DNA of 64,000 bases, taken from Membranipora membranacea (lineage: Eukaryota; Bryozoa; Gymnolaemata; Cheilostomatida; Membraniporidae). The first letter of the stretch is position 1; each line of letters opens with the position of its first letter. The notes under the pieces were generated by a model. It did no database searches. It was not told the origin of the DNA and worked only from the letters and a program-made list of their open reading frames with translations. The DNA lies in assembly GCA_914767715.1 (NCBI GenBank), contig OU612073.1, forward strand, positions 22,320,001-22,384,000, written 5' to 3'. A program made the position numbers and the translations under genes. Of the stretch, positions 1-11,218 are shown one piece after another.

Positions 1-1369
1 CTTGACATGACTACTGTAAACTATCCTGATCTCTTGATAGGGAAGTGGTAGTTTCATGGCGTTGTGCGAGGTATGGCAAGCCAACAAAGTGTAAAGCAAT
101 GGTGAAAGAGTCGAATGGAGCATTCAATATAAGTAGAGGGGATCACAATCATCCTGCCTATAGGAAACCACTAGAAGGTGCTCGCATCGCTAGAGAGGTA
201 TGGTAGTTGACTCTATAGGCAAACTATAAAGCTTGTCTGCTCCCTGACATTAATAATTTATGAATGTTACAGATTACTTGCATTGAAACAAATGTGTTTA
301 TCTGATCGCCTGATGATTTTTGTTTGTTCATTGATTCTACTAGGCAGAAAAGTTAGTAAATGAGGATACGTTTGCCCCGACATCAACAATTGTCGATAGG
401 GCTGTTAAGAAGCTTTATGAAGAAACTGCAGTTATACCCCAAGCCGCAAATCGCAGAAACTTGCGCCGTTTGATACAAAGGAGAAGGGCCAACAGAGTAC
501 AGTCACAGCCAGCCAACTTAAGTTTTGAGGTATATGGTGCTTCAAAAGAATTGGTATAGAATTGTGCATGTTACACTAACTCAGGATGAAATGTGTTAGT
601 CAATAGAGGTGTCATATTATGTGCATAGTTGCTCTTGCTTTGCAGACAGACTGTTTTGAAATTGAATGGTTTACCAAACTTGAGCATTGCTGTGTCTGTA
701 GGTCTTAACAAGCTGATCAACAATATTTGAAAATCTTTTTCCAAACGATTTATAACAGGCGGCTCACAAACCACAAGTTAATGTTCAACTTGGTTTCCAT
801 CAACATTAAAAAGATTTATATCTAATTCTGCACAGTTACTCATCTGACAATGTTTTATCTTTAAGATGCCTTACTCCCCCGGATTCCTGGTTGGAGATGT
901 GAGAGGGCTATCAGGGGGCAGAGCACTCATTTTTGCGACGAAAAGGCAGCTCAGACTTCTTACAAACTCGGAAATATGGTAGTTTGAGTGTTACTGCAAA
1001 GTAACAATGCAGATATATTTTATAGTCAGATCTCATAATACGGATCTTTATAATACCGATGGTGTATCTTGCTATGCAAATCAAACAGACCGAGGGCAGG
1101 AAGCACCAAAGTTCGAAATTACAATAATTGAAGGAATCATTGCCACCAAACCTGAGTCTAGGAATTCAAGTGGTTCACTGTTGTCTGTAGAAGAGAATCA
1201 CTACATTGTATGGGATGCGTGGGCCTTGGTAATTTAGAAAGTCATCCTGTATCAACAAACAGCATCTATCGATGCAGCAGGCCAAATATTGAATTTGTAT
1301 GTTTGCAGGTCTTCTTCCTTTTGTTACCTCCTTTCATAATATTGTTGTATCTTCAAGGAAGCGCGACAA

Positions 1370-2755
1370 CTTGGCCCGAGCCAAACTTGGCCCGAGCCAA
1401 ACTTGGCCCGAGCCAAACTTGGCCCGAGCCAAACTTGGCCCGAGCCAAACTTGGCCCGAGCCAAACTTGGCCCTAGCCAAACTTGGCCCGAGCCAAACTT
1501 GGCCCGAGCCAAACTTGGCCCGAGCCAAACTTGGCCCGAGCCAAACTCGGCCCGAGCCAAACTCGGCCCTAGCCAAACTCGGCCCGAGCCAAACTCGGCC
1601 CGAGCCAAACGTGGCCCGAGCCAAACTTGGCCCCAAATATATAGCTTGGCCCGATGCAATGAAACCTGGCCCCAATTAGTAAAGCTTGGCCCCAATTAGT
1701 AAAACTTGGCCCAATGCAATGAAACTTGGCCCCAATTAGTAAAACTTTGCCCCAAGTACTGAAACTTGGCCCCAATTAGTAAAACTTGGCCCCAAGTACT
1801 GGAACTTGGCCCAAATTAGTAAAACTTGGCCCCAAATATAAAACTTGGCCCCATGTACTGAAACTTGGCCCCAATTAGTAAAACTTGGCCCGATGCATTG
1901 AAACCTGGCCCCAATGCAGTGAAACTTGGCCCCAATTAGTAAAACTTGGCCCCAAGTACTGAAACTTGGCCCCAATTAGTAAAACTTGGCCCCAAGTACT
2001 GGAACTTGGCCCAAATTACTGAAACTTGGCCCCAATTAGTGAAACTTGGCCCCAAGTACTGGAACTTGGCCCAAATTAGAAAAAACTTGGCCCCAAATAT
2101 AAAACTTGGCCCCATGTACTGAAACTTGGCCCCAATTAGTAAAACTTGGCCCCAAATATAAGACTTGGCCCGATGCAATGAAACCTGGCCCCAATGCAGT
2201 GAAACTTGCCCCAAATATAAAACTTGACCCCATGTACTGAAACTTGGCCCCAATTACTAAAACTTGGCCCGTATTAGTAAAACTTGGCCCCATATACAAA
2301 ACATGGCCCAAGGTAATGAAACTTGGCCCCAATAACTAAGACTTGGCCCAAAATATAAAACTTGGCCCCATGCAATGAAACTTGGCCCCAATTAGTATAA
2401 CTTTGCCCCATGCAATGAAACTTGGCCCAAATAACCAAAACTTGGCCCCAAATATAAAACTTAGCCCCATGCAATGAAACTTGACCCCAATCAGTAAAAC
2501 TTAGCCCCAATTAGTAAAACTTTGCCCCAATAAATAAAACTTGGCCCCATTCATTAAAACTTGGCCCCAAATATAAAACTTGGCCCCGCGAAATGAAACT
2601 TGGCCCCAATTATTAAAACTTGGGCCCATGTACTGAAAATTGGACCCAGTAACTAAACCATGGCCCCATACAATGAAACTTGGCCCCAATTAGTAAAACC
2701 TGGCCCCAAATATATAACTTGGCCATATGTACTGAAACTTGCCTCTGCACACTAA
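1370..2755 (+). repeat. Tandem array of CTTGGCCC units, left arm
   Basis: The first part (about 1370-1635) is a regular 16-bp array of TTGGCCCGAGCCAAAC, each unit close to an inverted palindrome TTGGC-N4-GCCAA. From about 1640 it changes to 19-21-bp units in which a constant AAACTTGGCCCC alternates with a few recurring words: AATTAGTA, AAGTACTG, AAATATA, ATGTACTG, ATGCAATG. Units degrade toward 2755. Long open frames run through on both strands because the unit lacks stops in several frames; these frames are not genes. Confidence 0.92.
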
Positions 2756-3133
2756 AAGATAATATGAAGTCCAGCCAACTTTTAATGTATAATGTAAGGT
2801 GAAATGGACACTGGACACAAGGCTAATCAGATGGGGATCTTTGGGAGAACAAACCATGAAAATAAGCCAGGAGCGTGACAACCTGTAAGGGCAATGTGTA
2901 TGTAAGCCTACAGCACATCTGGCTGGTCATTGCATCAGCAGGCTGAGGATCTTCACTCGTCTTAGTCTCACCTTGCCAGTACAGAATTTCCTAAACCTGT
3001 AGAGGAGGCTGCTCTGACAACCTACAAACTCAGAGTAGCCTTTCAAATCCTTTGCAAGCATTATTCCAATTTGGATCATGAAGTCTCACAAGAAATAAAA
3101 TACATACTGGCAGGACGTCGCCAAGGATAAAAA

Positions 3134-5130
3134 TTGCAAACAGCTTATGATCTGAATTTTGCTTTGTTGAACATTAGAACAATGCTTGATCGTGATAGAG
3201 CAGATAGACCAGAAAGGCGAAGTGGCATCATTGTACAAGAGCTAAAGAAATATAGAATTGATGTTGAAGCACTAAGTGAGGCTTGTTTTGGTGATACTGG
3301 TGTTGCTAAGATCTCAGAAATGAAGAGTGAATTAATGCTGTCATCGCCAATATGACTGAAGACCCCCAAATCTGTAAATGATAGAATGATCACCCTTAGA
3401 CTCCCTCTAAACAAGAACAGATATTGTACTATCATTGCGGTGTATGCACTTATCGTAAGGTAGCGTATTGTAACCACGTGGCTTGTTGGTGAACAGGCCT
3501 GGATTAATTTAGGAAACAAAACACAGATTTTAGCCATATCACACCAGCAAGCCCACTGTAATTTAACCACAATATTTAGCCGCCCAGGCAATATAATGAT
3601 CAAGAAATGTGCACACTATATGTGTTACATGCTAATGCCCTCCCACCACGCTGCACAGACCTGACCACAGCCGTCAGCTGTCCTACTAACTTCTTCAAAA
3701 CAAGACATTATGATACATTTCTGTCTGCCATAATAATAAGCATTGCATCGACTGGTTGGGGAAGAAGAATGCTGATTGGTTAACTATTGGTCAGATCGTT
3801 GCTAATTGGATGATAATTTTATGGAGGTGTAACGAGGCAACAACTGCTTGACCTTGCAGGTCAATACATTGAGCTCCACATCCTTATATGTCTCTTCTGA
3901 GGTCAGATATTGTTAATAAAAATAAGAGATATATAGTCGCTGCTAGCATGTTACGACTGAGTTAGTATGTATGTTCACTGATTAGCCGCCTGCCTATAGA
4001 ATTTGGAAACAATGCCCTTATCATAACCGCGGTATGCTTGACTAAGTTATAACCACTCATGGACATTAACCATGCAGCTACAATACGCGACCTTACGGTA
4101 CAAGGACGAATAGCCCTGAGAACATCGCACAGTTTTATCAGCAGCTGGATTCCACCTTGATGACAGTACCTAAAGAAGCTAAAATTATGTTCCTAGGTGA
4201 CTTTAATGCTAGAGTTGGCCAAGATAATGAGATCTGGAATAATGTGTTTGGAAAATTTGGAACTGGACGATCTAATTCTAATGGTGAGCTTTTACTGTCT
4301 ATCTGTACTGAACATCAGCTGGTGATAACAAATACGAGCTTTAAGCACAAAGCTAGCAATAAAAACACATGGATGCATCCGAGGGCTTGACACTGGCACC
4401 TGATTGACTTCATTGTCAACCGCCAATGTGAATTGTGTGACATCAGTGATACTAGAGCTAGTGCCAACTGCAGCACTGATCACATCATCAACAGGTGTTA
4501 CACCAGGCTCAGAGTGCGGAAGCTCATGTGTAAATCTAGTCAGCGTTCTAGAAAGCTCAATGTTAACACTATGTGGTCTGATACCATCAGGAGTGAATTA
4601 GAAACTAACATGAATGAAAAGCTCCCTGCTCTGGCAGGCTCAGTGGAAGAGAATAATGGTCCCCATTCAAGTCAACGGTGTATGAGGTGTACAAAGAGAT
4701 CTTGGAATATGTGGAGAGATATCATGCGGACTGGTTTGAGGAGAGCGATAAAGAACTGTGTGAACCGATAGCTGCTTGTAACCATGCCCTGAATGAAATG
4801 TTGAATCGTAATACCAGATCCATCAAAAACAGGTTTAGACTACTCATGTCGTCTGCAAAAGAAATGTCGTGAATTGAAAAATGAATGGTGGCAGAGTAAT
4901 GCTGCTGAACTACAGGAGCTGGCAGACATGAAAGATCGAGAGATCCCCCTCAGATCTTGGCAGAGCCTATCCCGAAGCATAGACGATTGGGGACAATTTA
5001 TTCGTAGACGAAAGACGTCATCATCGGCCACGATGGACAGCTAAATACTAAGAATGCAAAAATTAGCAACATGGAACTCTTTAGGGATGGCAAGCTCACA
5101 GGTTTAAAAAAAACGTTTATGATGCAATTA
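3134..5130 (+). mobile_element. Non-LTR retrotransposon 5' fragment (AP-endonuclease domain), interrupted
   Basis: The translation at 3134-3355 (LLNIRTMLDRDRADRPERR, then ELKKYRIDVEALSEACFGD) is the N-terminus of an AP-like LINE endonuclease. It resumes at 4101 with FLGDFNARVG, HWHLIDFIVN and CSTDHI, the catalytic blocks. A TGA at 4388-4390 stands where related elements have Arg before HWHLID, so a CGA to TGA change is likely. A frameshift near 4655 moves reading to the frame with YEVYKEILEYVERYHADWF, and another near 4870 leads to KNEWWQSNAAELQELADMKD. No reverse transcriptase follows; similarity fades near 5040-5130. A copy that keeps the 5' half and lacks the 3' half is unusual for LINEs and suggests a later deletion. 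It lies inside the inverted arrays. Confidence 0.87.
3453..4098. mobile_element. 646-bp TA-flanked MITE inserted in the LINE
   Basis: The left end (TCGTAAGGTAGCGTATTGTA) and the reverse complement of the right end (CCGTAAGGTCGCGTATTGTA) match at 18 of 20 bases, with weaker similarity to about 29 bp. TA dinucleotides flank it at 3451-3452 and 4099-4100. Removing the element and one TA joins the LINE frame exactly (VYAL to TRTNSPENIAQFYQQ). TA duplication with short inverted repeats points to a Tc1/mariner-type nonautonomous element. I see no transposase inside. The insertion is younger than the LINE copy. Confidence 0.9.
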
Positions 5131-5504
5131 TCACAAACCAGAATACTGTGGCTGTTGTTTGAGTTCAGAATTGCCTTCTTATAAGCATAACATAGATAAC
5201 TCCAGAAATAAACATACAGTAAGCAGACCATAAATGCGGTAACAATTAGCATGTTCGCTCATTATATCGACTATTTATTTAAGGTGGTTTTCTGTAATAC
5301 TTAATATATGCCACATGGAAGCTGATTTGAGCGAGATTTATACAATTTAGTTTCAATGACATGACCAACTAGCTGCATCGCCAGGTAATACTGTAGAACT
5401 GTCTTAAATGATAGGAACAGGGCGGCTAAACATCTGTACAAGAAACTCCTGTCCAGCCTAGTATATAGTTCATTTGCGAGAGATTAATATTGTATGAGGC
5501 ATGC

Positions 5505-5885
5505 ATGGGGCCAAGTTTTATATTTGGAGCCAAGTTTTAGTATTTGGGCCAAGTTTTACTAATAGGGCCAAGTTTTATATTTGGAGCCAAGTTTTGGTAT
5601 TTGGGGCCAAGTTTTACTAATTGGGCCAAGTTTCATTGCATGGGGCCAAGTTTTAGTATCTGGGGCCAAGTTTTAGTATCTGGGGCCAAGTTTTAGTATC
5701 TGGGGCCAATTTTTAGTATTTGGGGCCAAGTTTTATTAATAGGGGCCAAGTTTAGCTCGGGCCAAGTTTGGCTCGCGCCAAGTTTGGCTCGGGCCAAGTT
5801 TGGCTCGGGCCAAGTTTGGCTCGGGCCAAGTTTGTCTCGGGCCAAGTTTGGCTCGGGCCAAGTTTGGCTCGGGCCAAGTTGTCGC
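5505..5885 (-). repeat. Tandem array of GGCCAAGTTT units, right arm
   Basis: Roughly 20 units of the array at 1370-2755 in inverse orientation. Units near 5505-5745 carry TAGTATCTGGGG or TACTAATTGGG words; units near 5750-5882 are the 16-bp GGCTCGGGCCAAGTTT form, ending in GGGCCAAGTTGTCGCG. This arm is about a quarter of the left arm in length. Confidence 0.9.
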
Positions 5886-5976
5886 GGATTCATTTTCAAT
5901 ATACTAGAACTGATAAGATCAGAGACCACCGAAAAGGAGCAAAACTATTAGTGCTCAGTTGATTCATTTGTCTTTC

Positions 5977-6020
5977 TTCGGAGTTGCTCCCCTGTCCATT
6001 GGAGGAAAGACAACTCCGAA
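5977..6020. repeat. Short hairpin with GGAGTTG arms
   Basis: TTCGGAGTTG (5977-5986) pairs perfectly with CAACTCCGAA (6011-6020) around a 24-nt loop. Similar GGAGTTG/CAACTCC inverted pairs occur near 20283-20322 (one mismatch), 32304-32341 and 38641-38694. Confidence 0.5.
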
Positions 6021-6049
6021 TTTAGGCAAATTGATCAATTGATCTAGAG

Positions 6050-6770
6050 CATGGGTGGGCAACCTTTTTCTAAAAATATTCCACATTTTACACAGGCTGA
6101 ACACAATTAGGCGCAACATATCTTTCAGGTAAAAAATCGGAACCGGAGTAACAACTATGTACAAACTAAAACAGATTTATTTGTAAAAGCTGTGGTATGT
6201 TGCAAAGAACTTCAGCTCAACAGAAATACTAATTTAAAAATCTTGTGAAGTTTTGCATGTGTATGGAAAAGGGCAGGGTGGGTGTGGGAGGGGTGCTGGC
6301 ACCCCTCCGCAACGGGGAAGTTTTTTGCGAATGCTTGTAAAATTAGATGCAATCTGGAACATTTCAGTGATAAAGCAGGAGCGTTTGTAACATGAAAACT
6401 TGTTGATACTCATCTGCATTTCTTGTTCAAGGTGACAGATTTGCTAAAAAAACTAATTACTATGATATTAACGAAAACTTTTATTCCAATTTCCAAAGGT
6501 CACCGTTCTGGGTTATTTTGAAAATAAAGCACTTGAAAGTTAAGATGATTATGTCTAGAAACGGCTTTGGAAGCTACATGCTTAATGCTGAATGGCCACT
6601 ATTTTGAAATATATTGTGCCCACATTCTTGAATATCAAGATTACAAAATGTGGAGATGGGAATCGAAATTAATGTGTAATATCTATCTTTTTAGGCATAA
6701 GGCCACAATCAGCCCGCAAAATATTGTTCATTAGGCCGCACTGGAAAATAGACCAGGTTGCCGACAGCTG
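6050..6770. mobile_element. 721-bp nonautonomous hAT element
   Basis: Starts CATGGGTGGGCAACC and ends with the complement of CAGCTGTCGGCAACC, close to the CAGGGGTCGGCAACC type of hAT terminus. It is flanked by a perfect 8-bp duplication ATCTAGAG (6042-6049 and 6771-6778), the size hAT transposases make. No transposase frame is visible. It contains a 10-bp-stem palindrome GGAGGGGTGC/GCACCCCTCC at 6287-6308. It lies in a MULE-gene intron. Confidence 0.9.
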
Positions 6771-6778
6771 ATCTAGAG

Positions 6779-7309
6779 GAATGCCGGACTTTTACTTCCA
6801 CCCAATAGGAATTAGCGGTGTAAAATTCTAAAATCCGACAATATCTCACAAACACAACTATGTCTGAGAATTAAACCCACAGCTTTTTTGCAGCCCATTA
6901 GGTAATTGTTACTGAGACATAATTCATCTCATGTCATGATATATGCTGCCGGGTAAAAAAATAACTGTGGCAAGCTTTTAACAAATAAGAATATCTATGA
7001 TTGGTGTTACACGTCACAAATACAACGACACAACAAATTATACAAGCGATTTGGTCTAGATAAGAAATTAACATAATAAAGAGATTGCAATTGCCGCTAT
7101 CTGAACTTATGACAGGCCGTACATGGGCAGCTACTATAAGAGAACTGAATAATAGTATAATCTGTGACAAGTTTGCATGAATGAATGAAAATAATTAAGA
7201 AATCATAGCGATAGCTGCTGTTATTTAAACTCACATGGGAGAAGTGTAAAGCAGATTACGTGACAATTATTTTATATGATAACTCCTAGGAGCACAGAGT
7301 TTAACAATG
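6779..7309. other. Intronic stretch, nothing recognised
   Basis: AT-rich sequence between two hAT insertions. No frame with a recognisable product and no repeat structure seen. Confidence 0.5.
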
Positions 7310-7317
7310 GGTATATC

Positions 7318-7798
7318 CAGGGGCGTATATTCTAAAAGATTTCACTCACTGAGTTTTTAGAGATGAGCATAATGATCGGGCGCAGCCCGATCCACACGCC
7401 GTAGGCATGGCGGGTAGGGGCGCTTTAGCGCCCTCCCACCACGGAAATTGGTGCATATCGGTAGCAAAATAATGCAAGCAGAGAGGTATTTCAATAGCTC
7501 ACTGAGCTGTTGGGTACTTGCAGAAAACAACTCAATAGCAGTAGAAGATTACGGTAAAAATGCTCCAGTTATAAAGCACCCATTTGGAAAAATATCTTAC
7601 CATATTGGGACTCGAACCCACAACATTTTTACTAAACAGTGAGTTCAAGGCAGACACTCTACACACTGAGCTATTCAGCCTGGCTTTAAAATCTGTGCTT
7701 TGATATGCTAGTTATAGGTGAGGAATTACGGTAGTAAGCTACACCCAGTCCCCATGACTTGCACACAGTAATCACGGATTGCTAATATACGCCACTGC
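7318..7798 (-). mobile_element. hAT MITE carrying a tRNA-like module (copy 1)
   Basis: Ends CAGGGGCGTATATTCT and, on the other strand, CAGTGGCGTATATTAGC share CAGnGGCGTATATT. The duplication GGTATATC flanks it at 7310-7317 and 7799-7806, with one extra C at 7798. On the minus strand it contains TAGCTCAGTGTGTAG (A box, 7660-7674) and GGGTTCGAGTCCCA (B box, 7606-7619) at tRNA spacing, preceded by GCCAGGCTGAA. A GATCGGGC hairpin lies near the left end (7376-7394). It is the reverse-oriented sibling of the element at 13902-14316. Confidence 0.88.
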
Positions 7799-7806
7799 GG
7801 TATATC

Positions 7807-9109
7807 GGCCCCCTTTAGTGATTAGCCTTTGAACCTTGGAAATTTCTATCAAAGCAGATGGCTTTGAACCATTGATAATACTATTAAAGCAGATTTTAAA
7901 CGCTTTGCCCAGGCACTAAGGCTTAAATGATTTGCTCAGGTATGACTGTTCTTTTAGATATTAGCCTTTGAACCATAGAAATTTCTATTTGAGCAAATTT
8001 TAACCATCGACATTTCTATTGAAGCAGCTTTTACACATTTCGCCAGGCACTTAGGCTTTATTAAGTTGCACTGATGATTGATTGAGGATTGCACATAGAC
8101 AAAACATTTTTATGCAATCTCTACATACAAAACTATGTCTATGGGATTGAATAAAAATAGCTAGAAAAAGCCAAAAAACCTGTGCTGGCTGTTGCAAGTT
8201 TTCTATGTCATAGCATCACCTGCTGTTTTTCATACTACTCCCAAAGAGAAGATCAGGTATGAATCTAGTTATCTTGACAAAAATTGAGGATGGATAGGCA
8301 AAACTGTAGGTGTTTATTGTGTGCAAAAATAGGGCTCAGCTGCCACATAAGTTGTCAGATGTCCCCTATGAGAACTGCTTCATGGGCATTGCCATAATAC
8401 CACCTCAAACTTCGTTTTCGGTGGGATTATTTTCTTTCTTCAGCATGACTAATTTCAATTGTAGGGGTATAGACAGTTGTCAAACCTTTCCAACAACTTC
8501 TGACAATAAACTGCTTTGTTAGAACAGCCAATGGGGGAAAGCAACTACCCTTCGTTAATGTCCTTATGTCTTCAAAGCAGCAGGCAGACTATTTGATGGT
8601 TAGATATCCTGATTAATTAGCGATAGGTTACCCACTGACCAGACTATCTCGTTTAAAATCACGCCATTATTAATTACAAACAAGTTAATATGTTAAAGTT
8701 GAACTAAATTTATTCAGAAATTCCTCCTGTGCAGGTCATCAAGTGGTTACCTGATTCTTAACTACTTTTCTCGGATTTGGCAATTGAAGAGCCTCACTTT
8801 AATGACCATGCTAATTATTCTCTTTAGCAGGATTGATCGCTTGCGTGTAAACACTTTGGTCTGTGGCTGACTTTCAGATTTAATGTAGCAGAAGTAGGAT
8901 TTTATGCAATTGTTGACATTTTTTTCCTTTAACGATTAACCTCTCCAAACTAGTAGCTTGGTATCAAATAATTCTTGACATCTTCTAATATCATTACTAT
9001 ACTATTCCACTGTATTTATTTGAGACTGTGTATTTAGATTCGGGTTTGGCGTATTTTAAAGAATGCCTGACTGCTTTCCAATTATATTTTCCATTATGCC
9101 TTTTTGTAG
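7807..9109. other. MULE-gene intron remainder
   Basis: Contains near-repeats of TTAGCCTTTGAACC and AATTTCTAT at 7825-7850 and 7961-8010, suggesting a small local duplication. No gene is supported. Confidence 0.45.
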
Positions 9110-10172
9110 GTGTTCAATGAGTTAAAGAAAATCGCCAATCTCAATGTTCAAACCATCATCATCGATTTTGAGAATTAAATTAAAATGTTTGTGAAAGAAT
9201 ATCAAAACACACCTGACTGAGCTGTAAAATTTGAAATACAAACTGTAAATTTTAATTCACAAGATGTCAATAATGAAGCCTCGTTTTGGGGTTTGTTAAT
9301 TGAAGGCAACTTCCTAATTTTTTCTTGGTACATATACGCTTTTATTGTCAATCTACAATCATCTTTATGAACGTTTTTCACGCAGTGACAGAACAAATAA
9401 CATGGTAGTGTTTTCCAATATTTTCTTGTCCTGTGTAATATTTCCTTGACCAATCCTCCGATTTGTATAAAACAAAAGACATTTATTGCCTTGTGCACAG
9501 TTGTATCATAAAAAATCATCTCATTTGTCTGTTAAGGGATCTGGACTGCTGCTTCAGCAGCTTTTCAAGGAGTAAATATAGTCGGATGTAACTTCCATTT
9601 CCGGAAATGCATCTGGCACAGGGTGCAAAAGCTTGGTAAGAAGTCAACGTTATGCATAAATAACTATGACTATGATTAATAATAATATTATGATTATAAA
9701 TATGCAATAAACCGATATATTAATAATATAATAAATATCAAATTTTAACTTAACTTAATTTTTTTTAACTTATGAAGTTATATAGTCATAATTGAGAAAG
9801 CACAAAAAAATATCGCCGAGTTTCTCTACAAGGTCAGTAACCACAAAAAAAGAAAAACTTTATACTAGCATAACTTCTCACATCAGCTCAACCTCAAAAA
9901 CTTGATAGTGCACGGTTAATGTTACAGGTCTCGCATCAGGCTCTCGCCATCACCACAGAACTCGTCGTGCTTGTGGGTTTTGTGGGGGCTCTCCTACCTA
10001 CCTGTCCACTTTATTCAGGAAGCTTATCGCTATGTGGTCGCGGAGAACAACGAGCCTCACTTCAGGCAGTTGTTCGAGTACTTTGAGATTACATGGCTCA
10101 ATATAAAATTTTTTGGGCCAAAATTCTGGAGTGTGTATCGACAGGCGATAAGGACAAATAACGGTCTGGAAG

Positions 10173-11218
10173 GTAACTTTCATTCAATTTCACAATTCGT
10201 TTAAGGTTGTTCATATTTGAACCCTTGTAAAGCAATCTTCACTTGATCAGAAAGGTTCATCACTCAGTATGCAATGAGCAACAACCAACATTTTGTTTCT
10301 GTTTTTTTGTTACAAAAATCTATGCTTTAAATCATAAAGTTAAAGCTATAGTAGCGCCTTTTGGTATATGACATATTCATTGAATTGTAGTATTCTTAGA
10401 ATAGCATTTTCAACTCACCATTCTCCAATCAGGGAGCTGTATTTTCCAACAGACATTCTCACAATTTTCATTTGACATCGAGCTCAGTCCCTAGTAGCCT
10501 TTTGGAGTTTGCGCAATGTTTGATTATTAAAAAAATCAATTTTCTGTGAGCAACAATTTGTATAAACTAGTGTCTTTTTCTTTTATTTGGTTGTTATTTC
10601 GAACATAACAACTTTTATTTATGCCTGTCTTGATAATATAAAACAATAAAACACTATGAAACAAATCCATAAGTCAATGAATATTTTATTAGAGACTGCA
10701 TTATATCCGGAAGAATGCATCTTGTTGTAATGGTTTTAGTCAGGTGACTGTCACGTGGTCATACAGTAAAGATGGCACCCTCTACTAGGGACAGCCAATC
10801 ACATAGCATATCACATAGCAAATCACATAGACATCTATAAACTTAAATTATTAAAGGATTGATGAGTTCATAAAATCAAGTCAGTATTCCTAAATTGAGT
10901 GGTTACTGTTTATAAGGCTATGAGTGAGCTGCTGTTCCAGGATTGAGTTCAGTGGACATATTGCTTAGGTAGTAGAAGAATTGCTAATAACATGACAATG
11001 AAAATTTATTTGAATGAAGCTCATCGGTACAACTGAATTCATATGCTATCTAAAATGTTGCCACAAATCCTATTGGAGGTATCTGGTTAGCCCGAGACAT
11101 CCAATATGATACCAAATATTGGAAGGCGTTACTATAGCTTGAAAGTAAATAATATTCACAGGCTTCTTTAAAACAGGAGCTATGTGTGCATATTGAATAA
11201 TATTGTTTCCGTTTTCAG
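10173..11218. other. MULE-gene intron
   Basis: Bounded by the GT donor after GLEG and the TTTTCAG acceptor at 11211-11218. Holds a short array of ATCACATAGCA words at about 10797-10830. Nothing else seen. Confidence 0.5.

Larger units (their letters stand above)
1370..5885. mobile_element. Foldback-like composite: inverted tandem-array arms around a LINE fragment
   Basis: A tandem array at about 1370-2755 and another at about 5505-5885 are arranged head to head. The left outer edge reads CGCGACAACTTGGCCCGAGCC-like, and the right outer edge is its reverse complement (GGCTCGGGCCAAGTTGTCGCG). In both arms the CGAG-containing units lie outermost and the more variable AATTAGT/AAATATA-type units lie inward, so the arms mirror each other in order as well as sequence. 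Drosophila FB-type and other foldback elements have long terminal inverted repeats built from tandem units. I see no clear target-site duplication, so the outer ends are uncertain. It could instead be two inverted satellite patches. The 2.75-kb interior holds the LINE fragment. Confidence 0.55.

Noticed and set aside
1210-2510. Overlapping open frames of 60-126 codons on both strands (ARAKLGPSQTWPEPN-type translations)
   Set aside because: They are translations of the CTTGGCCC tandem array; open in several frames at once because the unit lacks stops.
1370-2755. CRISPR-like look (constant repeat, varying spacer)
   Set aside because: Constant part is about 12 bp, spacers 7-9 bp from a tiny reused set, and the context is an animal genome; it is a satellite-like array.
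3145-3603. 152-codon minus-strand frame
   Set aside because: Antisense shadow of the LINE endonuclease and MITE; the plus-strand reading matches a known family.
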